DNA of 64,000 nt from Adiantum capillus-veneris (GCA_014529385.2 CM043959.1:59158753-59222752), one strand, 5' to 3'. Numbered from the stretch's first letter, positions 49,001-59,039 are shown. Translations and numbers: made by a program. Notes: generated from the letters alone by a model not told the origin.

Positions 49001-49284
49001 AACTCTTGATTCAATATTGGGCACCTTGCGCGAGAAAAAGTGGGATGACAGATACTCAAGCTTACAGTAATTGTTGGAAGGGTTATTGGGCTGTCAACTA
49101 TAAGGACCCACAAGTGTGGGAAACTATAGATGCAATTGTTTGGTCCTGGAGACCCAACAAAGAAGGACCATTTTCTAGAATAAAGATTCCAGAAAGACAT
49201 GCTCTAAAAGCCAAAGAAGGCCTCACTCGTGCACATCAGCCACACTTGGATCAAAGTTCAGATATGGTATCAAATGTGGAGTAG
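46057..49284 (+). CDS. DUF7869-type protein, probable DDE transposase of the giant element
   Basis: 1,075 codons without interruption. ATG lies one base after a TTACAG acceptor (46,055), so a leading exon is likely. N-terminus 1-80 (LDNEIVGIGCVC, LPFP, AVRWSKLLL) resembles the DUF8039 domain of plant transposon proteins. Cys clusters lie near 270-285 (CIDCCAQKCC) and 470 (FSKCNICSSI). The core shows IIHDKMDQKK (D530, D533), LQLDNCAGENKNR (D671) and VGHTHEDIDAMFSR (H707, E710, D711), the DUF7869 pattern and a plausible RNase H-like D-D-E/D triad. It is the only intact long gene and sits next to the right TIR, facing outward, as expected for a mobilising enzyme. That it is the transposase is inference. 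An integrated replication or nuclease role cannot be excluded. Confidence 0.85.
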   Translation: MDFESGEKVHMILDNEIVGIGCVCRTDPDSTCGGTKIGLGNVSILVEECLKDVVLPFPTMDTSSLQGSLWSAVRWSKLLLQSFVLNGNLIDPHESYNGDEEHDHSDPLVTDAIPMTSPEFEAMIRESWRNQRVLLKDDTMMQTMNEGTILYVFPHDYVNFQELGPDCVGVGIERENASIHDVVEVGSITLLKWPIKQTTMLNGSPLQRFVPVDGMHATYEDVSNDGNVGKKLDGSNVVQLSRKRRYTFMNRTQKSKAAPASTFYLSNKSIQRVSCIDCCAQKCCQFADRDMVTRLRQQFWGESQKSRTNYVYDVLSICYQKDEKSRYQFRLNGSIVCCRAWYELHGIPKTSFYRYKENFENGVRQYVHGNTCTLRRGLQHTSLARALLNEFVENNSEKMPHRSRTLLDGSRETQLVIPSTYKQVDILCEINTTLDQMGYEKKLSQSSFGRIWNKEYPHVTLTKTSEFSKCNICSSIKARLEAKPSLEERALLLREREVHMAQQKSCRSLYYAWRTYSETQPQKYVCIIHDKMDQKKTAIPRLRIVPKGVDSGYNLQVALIGMITHGHGEGHYGHFVLNGLWPADPNLTIGSIANCLHNLERIDKHPLGDLVTNGLPRSNISLLHALNSRDALDYHNLSDGKEPIVQSSEIAEEELGSTFRRLPENLLLQLDNCAGENKNRYLFAYLSMLVARGVFKTIQLGFLMVGHTHEDIDAMFSRFSEKLRVTQTYTLPHLMDTLRNSSSSSPAPFFLTKIPDFKQYCDGYLCDGQDILVGHSKPLQFRFFMQDETPMMQYKAHVGVSSWSGSIRLWKTDTEGKPMLPHGDPPLVQMAEYVKAHEEVILGLKNYIKFWKNLGNGSSIPRYYRPVIDYWSKVIEEIGKAIISEGVLYEMFWPKTQEYSHLQSTTMNLQQGAERFLGLEELNDHFCGPQRDRPREEFDPMSDVHQGDFLMLVPSDTEIYPVWLAMALSDIDNEPTSPNYRKLLIQYWAPCARKSGMTDTQAYSNCWKGYWAVNYKDPQVWETIDAIVWSWRPNKEGPFSRIKIPERHALKAKEGLTRAHQPHLDQSSDMVSNVE

Positions 49285-49560
49285 AATTATGTGGAGCTTC
49301 TATTGTGACTATACTAGTCAATTTGTAAACAAAATCTTTTTTGTATCTTCCTTTGTTTTATGTAATTTATAGTTATTATTCAAATCCATGTGTTGTACAT
49401 CCTCTTGACTTTTGGTGTTTATCAACACCACAATCCTATGAGATTTTCACTTTATTTACTAGCCACACACCTCAATTTTTCCCACTTTAAGTGGAAAATT
49501 CCCAAATTACATGAATTCGGTCGATTTGGAGATTCCCATAATGTGAGATTTTTACCAAAA
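49285..49560. other. 3' flank of the transposase-like gene up to the right TIR
   Basis: AT-rich with a possible polyadenylation zone (49,320-49,380). At about 49,480-49,512 the sequence CCCACTTTAAGTGGAAAATTCCC resembles, in direct sense, the sequence just inside the left TIR. The frame open from 49,390 is not a gene start; it only joins into gag. Confidence 0.5.
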
Positions 49561-49576
49561 TACCTAATATGGTCTT
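49561..49576 (-). repeat. right terminal inverted repeat
   Basis: TACCTAATATGGTCTT, the perfect complement of the left end, followed by ACCT (49,577-49,580) and then gag sequence in frame. Confidence 0.9.
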
Positions 49577-49580
49577 ACCT

Positions 49581-52500
49581 CTATTTGCCACTAGGCGGTC
49601 TTGCGAAGAAGCCCGCAACAATGGCAAATGAAGCATGGATTGTCCTTGATCGAAAGGCACTGGAAACAATCTGGTTAAGCTTGGCGTCAACGGTGGCCTT
49701 CAATGTTTCGGAGATGAAGACCACGGAGGACTTGATGAAGTCACTTGACGACTTCTACGAGAAACCATCGGCATCCAATAAGGTATTTCTTATGAAGCGC
49801 TTGTTCAATCTAAAGATGGCAGAGAATGGTTCAATTGCAGAACACCTAAATGACTTCAACACAAACATAAGTCAACTTCGATCGGTGAAAATCAATTTCG
49901 ATGACGAAGTGCAAGCTCTCCTTATATTATCATCTCTACCGGATAGTTGGGACATCCTTGTGATGGCTGTAAGTAATTCTATCTCTGGCACAAATACTAT
50001 TAAGTTTGATGATGTTGTGGGTGTTCTCCTAAGCAAGGAAATGCGAAGGAGAAGCACAGGAGAATCATCAAGTGCTGCACTATCAGTGGAAACAAGAGGA
50101 AGGCCTAAGGAGAGGTTCAAAAACCAAAAGGGTCGTGATCGCTCAAGGCGGAGCAGGTCACGCACAAAGTCAGTTCTTGAATGTTGGAACTGCGGCAAGA
50201 AGGGCCACGTCAAGAAGGATTCCTGGTCCAACAAGAAGAAGGAGACAGAGTCTCAAGACAACAAGCCAACATCGGAGGCCAATGTGGCAGGTAAAGTAGA
50301 GCAAGATGCTCTAATTCTCTCATTAGACAATGTGTCTAATTCCTGGATAGTAGATTCCGGGGCTTCATTCCATGCGACACCACACAAGCAACATTTCCAA
50401 AACTACACCAAAGGTAATTTTGGGTATGTATACTTGGGAGATGATGAAGCTTGTGAGATTGTCGGCAAAGGTACAGTTTCTGTCAAAACTGCTAATGGAA
50501 ATGAATCGAAGCTTAAAGATGTTAGGCATGTTCCTTCTCTTCGGAAAAATTTGATCTCTACAGGACAATTGGACGATGAAGGTCACAACATTGCATTCGG
50601 AAACAAACGGTGGAAGATCTCAAAGGGATCTTTGGTGGTTTCCAAGGGAGAAAAAGTTGGTACACTTTACTTGTGTAGTGTTAGCACGCAACCTTCAGCT
50701 TGTGCAGCAACTACAGAAGTTGACAGTGCGGTGTGGCACTATCAACTTGGGCATATGAGTGCCAAAGGAATGCAAATCCTTCAAACAAAGAAGCTCCTAC
50801 CAGGTTTGAAAGAAGTGGACTTAGAGTTCTATGAAGATTGTGTTTATGGTAAACAAAAGAGGGTAAAATTTCAAAAATCAGGAAATGAAAGAAAAAATAA
50901 AAAAACTTGAGTTGGTTCATTCTGATGTTTGGGGTCCTGCAAGTACACCATCACTTGGTGGCTCATTGTACTATGTAACATTCATAGACGATGCGAGTAG
51001 AAAAACATGGATTTATGTCATGAAGAATAAATCCGATGTATTTTCCAGATTTCAAAGGTGGAAAGCCTTTGTGGAGAATGAGACAGGTACCAAGGTTAAA
51101 TGCCTCAGATCCGACAATTGAGGTGAATATTGCAGCCAAGCTTTTGAAAGCTTTTGTGCTAGCAATGGCATTCGAAGGCAAAGGACAACCCCAAGGACAC
51201 CTCAACAAAATGGGATTTCGGAAAGGATGAACAGGACAATCGTGGAGCGAGCACGAAGCATACGGCTACATGCAGGCCTACCGCTTGAGCTTTGGGCGGA
51301 AGCTGTAAGTACGTCTGTGTACTTAATCAACCGGTCACCCTCAACGGCATTGGATGGGGGAGTTCCAGAAGAGGCATGGACAGGTAAACCGGTGAATTAT
51401 GCATTTCTCAAAGTGTTTGGGTGTGAGGCTTTCATGCACATAGATAGAATCCTAAGATCAAAGCTAGATGCAAAGTCCAAAAAGTGTTTCTTCATTGGCT
51501 ATGGAGAAGGAGACTTTGGGTATCGCCTATGGAATCCTGAAGATGGTAAAATCTTAAGGAGTAGGGATGTAATTTTTAACGAACAAAATATGTATAAAGA
51601 TTACTTGGAAAGAAAACAAACAAAAGAAACAGGTGATGAGTACACGGAGCTTGAGGATGGTGAAGACTCAAGGACTGCAAACGGTGACAATGTGCAACAA
51701 CGTCAACCAAATGAGGATCCTCAACCTATTCCCCGAAGATCTACAAGAGCAAGTAGACCTCCAAAACGGTTTGTTCCTTCCTTCAACCATCTCTTGATCT
51801 CAGATTCTGGAGAGCCGGAATCATACGAAGAAGCTATGCAACATGAATCCAAAGAAGAATGGACGAAGAGCATGCAAGTGGAGATGGACTCACTACATCG
51901 CAACCAAACATGGGAGTTGGTTGAGTTGCCTAAAGGTAAGCGGGCACTTCAAAACAAATGGGTGTACAAGCTGAAGGAAGAAGAAGGTGGGAAGAAAAGG
52001 TACAAGTCTAGGCTTGTGGTAAAAGGGTTTTCTCAAAAGAAAGGTATTGACTTCAATGAAATATTTTCTGTTGTTGTAAAAATGAACTCAATTAGGCTTG
52101 TCTTAAGCCTTGTGGCTGCTCATGATTTAAATCTCGAGCAAATGGATGTAAATACGTCATTCCCTCACGGTGACTTAGAGGAGGAAATCTACATGCTTCA
52201 ACCAAAGGGGTATGAAGTAAAAGGTAAGGAGAAAATGGTTTGTAGATTAAAGAAGAGCTTGTATGGTTTAAAACAAGCATCAAGAAAATGGTACTTGAAG
52301 TTTGATCGATGGATGTTGGATCATGGATTCACAAGATGCAACTCGGATCACTGCGTCTACATGAAGAATTTGGGAGATGGGAAATTCATCATCCTAATGT
52401 TATATGTTGATGACATGTTGATTGCAAGTGCTAACATGGAGGACATCAAAGACCTAAAAGAGGAGCTGTCTAAATCTTTTTCAATGAAAGATTTAGGTGC

Positions 52501-53365
52501 TGCAAAGAGGATACTTGGTATGAAAATATCAAGGGATAGGACGAAGAAGACAATAAAGCTATCTCAAGAAGATTACATCAAGAAGGTACTAGAAAGTTTT
52601 GCAATGCAAAATGCAAAACCAGTTTCTACATCTTTGGCTGGTCACTTTAAACTAACGAAGGATATGTGTCCAAAGACACAAGAGGAGATAGCCTATATGT
52701 CTAAAGTTCCATATGCTACAGCGGTAGGTTCTCTAATGTATGCTATGGTCTGGACAAGGCCAGACATTGCACATGCAGTGGGAGTTGTGAGTAGGTTCAT
52801 GGACAACCCAGGTAAAGAGCATTGGCAAGCTATGAAGTGGATACTTAGGTATCTAAAAAGGACAACAACAAATGCTTTGTATTTTGGAGGAACTGATATT
52901 TTTCTAGAAGGGTATGCTGATGCAGATATGGCAGGTGACAAAGATACTCGAAGGAGCACTACTGGCTATGTGTTCACGGTTGGAGGCACAATAGTAAGTT
53001 GGGCTTCAAAGCTGTAGAAATTGGTTTCACTTTCTACCACGGAAGCAGAGTATGTAGCAATGACGGAGGCAAGCAAAGAAATTCTGTGGCTTCACAGATT
53101 CTTAGAAGAGCTTGGATTCAAACAAGACAATTGTGTCTTGTACAGTGATAGCCAAAGCGCTATCCATCTTGCAAAGAACTCAGTCTTTCATTCAAGGACA
53201 AAGCACATTGAGGTGAGATATCACTTCATACGCACTCTTTTGGAAGAGGGACAGCTAAAGCTAGGAAAGGTGCATACAAGTAAAAATCCTGCAGACATGT
53301 TTACAAAGGTGGTCAACAAGGAGAAGTTGAGCTTTTGCTCATCTTCAATCGGCATTCAAGGATAA
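49581..53365 (+). pseudogene. Copia gag-pol, remainder after the giant insertion
   Basis: Continues gag in phase. Domains in order: UBN2-type gag; zinc knuckle CWNCGKKGHVKKDS whose last Cys is Ser; protease WIVDSGASFHATP (intact); GAG-pre-integrase (WHYQLGHMS); integrase (LVHSDVWGP, FIDDASRKTW, TPQQNGISERMN); reverse transcriptase with YVDDMLIA; RNase H (LSTTEAEYVAMTEA, VLYSDSQSA). Lesions: a frameshift in an A-rich run near 50,890, TGA at 51,119-51,121 inside integrase and TAG at 53,015-53,017 in the linker just before LSTTEAEY, where the family normally has Gln. All are post-insertion-compatible decay. The element is of the long-LTR, Met-tRNA-primed plant Copia type. Confidence 0.93.
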
Positions 53366-53414
53366 GAAGCCAAAATGGAAAGCAGTCACAGGTTTGGTTT
53401 GGAGATCAGTCTCC

Positions 53415-53425
53415 AAGTGGGAGAT
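53415..53425 (+). promoter_or_regulatory. polypurine tract of the Copia
   Basis: AAGTGGGAGAT directly before the 3' LTR, the standard plus-strand primer of plant Copia elements. Confidence 0.9.
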
Positions 53426-54192
53426 TGTTAAGTATGGAGCCTGATTTACCCTTGTAATTTTCTGTGGTAAAAGCGCACATTTGTAAGGCCCCCATTATGA
53501 GGAGAAGCCATCGTGCGTGAAGGAAAATCACTCACCGGAAACCAAAATTTTCACGGACAAGAATCAGGGGCAACTTTAGAGGCCTCGGGGGTGGAGGCCC
53601 CCGAGACTTTTTTTTTTGCCGGAATATTATGGCGGGACGGCGGCCGAAAAGTGGTCGGAAAACAACCGGTCAGTTGGCCGGTGGTCGGTAGTCAATGGCC
53701 GATGGCCGGTGGCCGGAAGTCAATAGCCGGTGGCCGGTGGCCGAATTCAAAAGCGGACTTGTCTTCTCAAGGGCAGCCACACACGGGCGGATTGGAGGGT
53801 TCGATTTGGACTTATTCGCATAAGGGCGGCTACACATGGTTGTCTCTCATAAGAGAGGGCAGCCCTTTTGGCCTATAAAAGGAGGTCATTTATACACATA
53901 TTTCATAGTGTGAAGTTGATGCAACAAGGTGAGTGTGAGGTGGTGAGAGTGAAGCAAGGCGGGAGCTCTATCAAGGGTTTAATCCCTTTGTAAACTACTT
54001 CTTCTTTTGAAGTGCTAAAGCCATTGAGTGGTTGCTTTCCCGTGGACGTAGCCCACATTGGGTGAACCACGTATATCGTGTGTACTCTCTCTCTCTCTCT
54101 CTCTACTCTATAATCTCTTGTGTGTGAAATCTATCTCTCTCCATTAAGTAATCTACTCAAAAATCTATTTAGCTACGTCTTATTTTCTAACA
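53426..54192 (+). repeat. 3' LTR of the Copia
   Basis: 767 bp, TGTTAAG...TAACA, aligned with the 5' LTR end to end and followed by the duplicated AGAGT. The TATA box is at 53,874-53,880. Confidence 0.95.
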
Positions 54193-54345
54193 AGAGTTAG
54201 GGGCTTAGGGTTAGCACATTTTGGTTTGGCCACTAATAGGTTTGGCAACTCCAAATTGGATTAGTGTAGAGTTTATCCATTTTAGTCTGCTAACAGGGTT
54301 AGCGGCTTTTGGTTTTCCACTAATAGATGGTCGTGTTTGGACGAT
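54193..54345. repeat. satellite array, right remnant
   Basis: Begins with the target duplication and continues the ~148-bp satellite (GGTTTGGCCACTAATAGG, CTCCAAATTGGATTAG), confirming that the Copia landed inside one array. Confidence 0.85.
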
Positions 54346-55242
54346 TTCACCGATAGGAGTTTTAAGATAGAGTGTTACATATTAGGATTGTCCTCAATCT
54401 ATATGCATTGTCATGTAGATGTGGGTGTGTACTCATGTTGTACCCATGCCGCATTCACAAAAAAAAACAAAATTATTCCCCGATGGTCTTGATCTCCGTG
54501 CACCTCTAGACCAAGGTGTGCAAGGATGGGGTATGGCGAGAGATTGTGAGATAGTTGAATTACATTGTTATATGCTTTTGGTTTGGCTAATTAGGGCTGG
54601 TCATGGAAAGACGCTATTGATTTGGCCGATTAGGACTAGTGGAAAATGGTTTGGCCGATTAAGATTAGCCGTATGAAGACGCTTATGGTTTGGCTGACTA
54701 AGGCTAGCGGCTTTTGGTTTGGCCAAAATGGTTAGCCGTGCAAAGACGTTTATGGTCCTCTTAGGGCTAGCTAGTCATTTGTTCACATTTATCTGTTTAC
54801 TCATGTTATACTCTCTAATAACAGTCAAGCCATGTACACTCACTATTACTTTTTAATTTGTTTTGCAAGCTTTAGATTAATTATGGACGATAGGATGGAA
54901 TTCCCTTGTATTCTATAAAAGCATCAAATCTTTTGAAAATGAAAGATTTGTGATCGGCATATACGCAGCAATGGACTTTTTTTGTAGAGCGTCTACAAGA
55001 TTTTCTTTATCAATCTCATGGTCAAGAGAGCATCAATAAAATCTTGGATATTGATATCGCTCAAATCTCAACACGGACTCAACAGAGGAGGAAAACATCA
55101 AATGAAATGCTACTAGTGGAGTCTAGCCCATCAACAGTGAATTCCTAGTTATTTGTAGTTTATTTGTGCTGATTGAGATGCTTATTTGTGGTTAGCTAAA
55201 CTAACGTATTGTATATATTTTGTCAAATTAGTTTTTTCAGCC
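54346..55242. other. spacer with decayed satellite pieces
   Basis: Between 54,580 and 54,730 there are phrases like GGTTTGGCCGATTA and AGACGCTTATGGTTTGGC, probably very old satellite units. The rest is AT-rich, and no gene could be supported. Confidence 0.5.
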
Positions 55243-56336
55243 ATGGTAGATGACAAGGAGCCATACTTGTTGAGTTTCATCTTCCCAGTTGCTCCAACAG
55301 ACGGCATGTCTCCGGAGCATATGCAAACTTTCTTCTCACAGTTTTTCCTAGAGTATTGTGCGTATGCACAATAATTTTGGACAGCGTGTCCTTCTAGACC
55401 AGCTACAACTACTTTGACTCCTCAGACCATCATTCCAGTCACATCAGTTGGTGGCGTCACACCTCAGACCAGCATCCCAGTTACATCGACTGATCAATCT
55501 ACATCAAAAACATCCCTTTGTTGTTCCTCTTTGAGACAACGTAGATCTCATCATTCAGGTGGTGGCAGTGGCTGTTGTGGTAGTGGTGCTATCAATGTGT
55601 CCGCACCTCCAAGAGAGTGTCCACCTCTCTCTTTAATAAATAGTACACCAACTGGTACATTACATACACCTTGGGGATCACATGAGTTTGATCCTGGAAA
55701 GGTGTACAAGACCAAGGATGGGACACCATCTATGGATAGATCTAGAAAGACCATGCATCAGAGTATTCACCAGCTTTGTATGGTGCATTTTAGCAAATCT
55801 GTGATGAAACATTGGAATGTTCAGGACACAAAGAGAAAGAATTACATCATTGATGCCATTCACAGAGAGTACAGGCAAGCAAAGGGATACAATACAATCT
55901 CCAATAACTGGATCATGGGAGTGGCTATTGCGACTATGTCACATCGTCAATCTGAATCACGAGACAAATACAAAGTTGGTGAGCCAAATCCATCATGGTT
56001 ATACGCAGAGGAGTGGACAAGGATTGCTCAAGCGAAGCAAGCGCATCCAGACAGGTTCCAACAATAGTGAGATGTAGCCAGAGCACACCTGGAGTCTATA
56101 TGGGAGGCTACGCAGCTCTTTGACATGAGTTTGTAAGTGTCATACACTATTTAAACAACATATGTACATATGCTATTTAAAACATATGTACATATATATT
56201 TCAATGTTAAGTGTTTACATTACAGGAGCTTCCGATGGGTAGAGAGGAGAAACACGGATTCAAGCATGGGCTATCAACTCTTCTTCTGCAGCTTCAGGAT
56301 GAGAGAGAGGACGTCAACTGGGAGGCCTTACCTTGA
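55243..56336 (+). pseudogene. unrecognised two-exon gene with internal stops, possibly transposon-derived
   Basis: After an acceptor-like TTTTTCAG the frame opens at ATG 55,243 (MVDDKEPYLLSFIFPVAP), hits TAA at 55,372-55,374, and continues in the same frame to a TAG-TGA pair at 56,065-56,070 and on to a donor at 56,133 (TTT|GTAAGT). A second exon begins at 56,226 after TTACAG. The part with most constraint is basic and helical (RKNYIIDAIHREYRQAKGY, NPSWLYAEEWTRIAQ). The style recalls the accessory proteins of plant En/Spm-like elements, but I recognise no domain. All the in-frame stops could have come from CAA, CAG or CGA codons. Confidence 0.5.
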
Positions 56337-56378
56337 TCAGTCTAGTTGATGTATATATTTTCATTTGTACATGGTGAC

Positions 56379-56605
56379 TGTTACCATATACATGTGGTAG
56401 TGATGTGTGTGAACACACTTAGGACCGCCGGGGCATGTTTTCCCTCACTAGGAGGTTTTTTCCCCGTGCATTGTATATATGCCCATCATTCTAGGGCTAT
56501 CTATCTTTCCAGTGCACACTAAGTAATACACTCTCTGTTGTGTGCCTTGAGCTTCCTTCATCTTCTCCACGCTGTGTGTAATTTCCTGCAACCCTAATTC
56601 TAACA
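56379..56605 (+). mobile_element. 5' LTR of Copia copy B (same family as 7690-7932)
   Basis: 227 bp, TGTTACC...TAACA, followed by a Met-tRNA primer site TGGTATCAAAGC at 56,609-56,620. It is colinear with the reversed LTR 49 kb to the left, with scattered substitutions and a few short indels. Confidence 0.85.
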
Positions 56606-56968
56606 GTTGGTATCAAAGCAGGTTGCACCCTCTCAAGCTTAGTCGCCAGTAGCTCCAGCACACACACTTGCTCACTTTCTCTGATTTCAGTGAGCTTTGG
56701 CGAGCATTCGTAGGTCAACAAAAATTTCAGATAAGCTCGATGAGTTTAGTCTTGTCATATTTTTTATTCGGGCTCATTTCGACCTCAGTTTCCACTATAG
56801 GCAGTACTGCACAGGTTATTTCGTCGTTTTGTGCAAAATTTTTGTCAGTGCCATTTTTTGCATAACAAGTGCTTACAGTCTTCTACGGTTTATGCTATAT
56901 AGCACATGTTGTTCCCGCTTTGTTTCTCTCTTTTTTGGGAATTTTTCACATTAAGTGTAGTATTTACC

Positions 56969-57600
56969 ATGGCTGACAACAACACAGATGTGTTCAAGAT
57001 GTTTGCTACTGAGGACAGATTGGATGGGGACAATTACCGTATGTGGGCTTATATGATGCAATATGTTCTTTTGTCAAAGGGCATCTGGAATACTGTGCAG
57101 GGCATTGATGTACGTCCTGGTTCTGAGAATGTAGGCGATGTTGAGGATGTTGCAGGTCTTGCTGCAAGGATTGCTACTATTTAGAGTTGTTTTTCCTACA
57201 GTTGAGCAAGCTTGTTGGGATGTAAAAGATGCGCAGACTCATGCATTGATTATGTTGTCTGTGAAGCGCACTATTACTAATCTTCCAAACATGATTGGGA
57301 TATTCTTGCTGATGTTTATGCAAGTCGCAATGATGCTAAAATTGCATTGATGCGTAAAAAGATGGAATCGAAGATTATGCATGAGGAAGATGATATGGAC
57401 ACTTTCCTTGTTGGTGGTGAAGTCATTTCAGACGGTTCCCTTGTGCAGACTATCCTTGATGCCTTGGCAGATTCTTACCAGAATTTTGCTAGTACTTGGA
57501 GACTTACGACCCAAGGAAACCCTGAAGTTTGATGCATTATGCACATTGTTGTTGCAAGAGTCACTTTCCAAAAAAACAAGACTAGATACATGTAGTCTAA
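56969..57600 (+). pseudogene. truncated gag of Copia copy B
   Basis: ATG at 56,969 begins a Copia gag (DGDNYRMWAYMMQYVLLSK). A stop follows at 57,182-57,184. Shifted pieces continue with ALIMLSVKRTITN and the UBN2-like KKMESKIMHEEDDMDTFLV...IISDGSLVQTILDAL region, so two or more small indels are present. Homology ends at about 57,600, where the minus-strand relic starts. No protease, integrase or reverse transcriptase remains. Confidence 0.8.
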
Positions 57601-57604
57601 CAGA

Positions 57605-59025
57605 CTTTTATTGATGCTCAAAGAAAGGGTGGTAACAACAATGCAATCCGTCCATAGAAACATTCTTGAAGAGGCCATGTAGTGCAGAGTAACCCTTTGT
57701 ACTAATTCCAACTTCATCACATTCCTTCTGCAAATCAACATCACTCACGAGATTAGAAAACTTATGCCTCACCTCCTTGGTTACAACAAAATATATATGT
57801 TTTCCTTTTGGTATGTGCAGGAGTGCTATGATGACTGACTTCTTAAGGAAACTAGTAAGCAAATGAATGGGTTCCTCTTGGATTTGGCTACCACATGTCT
57901 CTTGGATGAAATTCCTGCAATAAGAATAAAAAACAAAACAATCACCACAAAAGTGACTTCATACATGTAGGAAATGTGATAGGGTATTCAAAAATGCACC
58001 TTGTAGCTATAACCCTTCTCATCCAAGCACCACCTTTGGGAGCAAGGGTCTCTATGGATGAGAAGATCCTCTTATGCTCCCTTGCACCTAAAGGTGTTGC
58101 TTTCAAACTTAATATGGTATCCTCAAGCTTTGCAATCTTACCATCCTTCTCTTCCACATGTTGCTAAAGATTTTGTGCTTCTTTCTCCACATGAATGATC
58201 CTCTGTTTTTCAGACTAGAATTGTTATCAATGATAACTTGGTGTTGATGCATCCACCATTGCACACTATGAGCTCTGATAGTGGACAACCGCTTGCAATA
58301 GCCAAGAAGACCTGGCTCCCCTCTACCTACATATTGCAAGAAGGTAGGGAGACTAATGAATGTTGGATACACATTACCCAAAGGGTCATTAGGGTAGAGG
58401 CAACCATCCACCCAAAGGTCCTCATTTGTGTGACCCTGCACTGCGGCATTGTTGTGTTGTATGTAATTCAAAATGCTTGGAGGGTGCAAGCTCTTTTGAC
58501 AACCAAAGATGTACGCATTTTGTTTTTTACTGTGACGATCGTGCTCTAGATGGGAGATTTGAATTGTCATTTGTATCCATATCATGGAGAGATGGGGTTG
58601 TATAGAATAGAATGAAGGAGGTGGAGAGGGGCCAAGGTAGAGATTAAGGGTTGTATATTATGGGCTACAAACACCATTGTGTGCTATCAGCTCTAATAGA
58701 CGACATCTCTTGCAGTATCCAAGAAGACAGTGCTCCCCTCTATCTACATATTGTAAGAATGAAGCAAGCCTATTGAATGTTGGATACACATTGATGGCTG
58801 GATCATTAGGGCAGAGGAAACCATGCACCCAAAGTTTCACATTGGTGTGACCTGCACCATAGCGTTGTTGTGCAGTTTGCAAGTAATGACGCTTTGAGGG
58901 TGCAAAGTCCTTTGGTAGACAAACATGTAGAGAAACCATTTCCTAACTTGAAGATCTTGTTTGGATGGGAGGTTTGTAATGTCGCCTAGCTCCATGGCAA
59001 GGCGAATAAAGCTAGCCTCAAGCAA
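57605..59025 (-). pseudogene. second relic of the 939-3784 transposase-like family, with an exon duplication
   Basis: Minus-strand blocks match the first relic in order. 58,585-58,109 carries LYPNDPLGNVYPTF and GEPGLLGYCKRL. 58,157-57,942 is a heptad-rich stretch. 57,862-57,608 carries VGISTKGYSALHGLFK. A further block at 59,025-58,658 repeats the first part (FLCPNDPAINVYPTF, HCLLGYCKR), so that exon is present twice. The transposase-like core is absent. There are many stops and shifts. The relic is joined directly to the truncated Copia gag at about 57,600. Confidence 0.65.
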
Positions 59026-59039
59026 GAGTGGAGAGTTGC

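Larger units (their letters stand above)
13851..49576. mobile_element. giant TIR DNA transposon (35,726 bp), apparently undescribed
   Basis: The ends are exact 16-bp inverted repeats (AAGACCATATTAGGTA at 13,851; its complement ending at 49,576) and both flanks carry ACCT, which occurs once in the expected gag sequence. The alternative boundary (one base longer, 2-bp duplication CC) cannot be excluded. Inside are one intact transposase-like gene (46,057-49,284), four cargo genes on the opposite strand, and long arrays of a ~20-bp motif with opposite orientation in the two arms. Four-base duplications and short TIRs fit a cut-and-paste element. Later insertions into it are possible, but I saw no LTR pair or other TIR pair inside. 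Confidence 0.85.
12885..54192 (+). mobile_element. complete-ended Copia LTR retrotransposon containing a giant nested insertion
   Basis: Two long LTRs in direct orientation (12,885-13,679 and 53,426-54,192) are flanked by a perfect 5-bp duplication AGAGT (12,880-12,884 and 54,193-54,197) of the satellite. The element has a tRNA-Met primer site, gag-pol in Copia order (protease, integrase, reverse transcriptase, RNase H) and a PPT. Without the 35.7-kb insertion in gag it would be about 5.6 kb, a normal Copia length. It is dead: besides the insertion there is a frameshift near 50,890, a TGA at 51,119, a TAG at 53,015 and a damaged zinc knuckle. Confidence 0.95.

Noticed and set aside
12885-54192. 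Reading the two LTRs as belonging to two separate elements.
   Set aside because: A perfect AGAGT duplication, one primer site, one PPT and a gag split at a TIR/duplication junction in matching phase are best explained by one element with a nested insertion.
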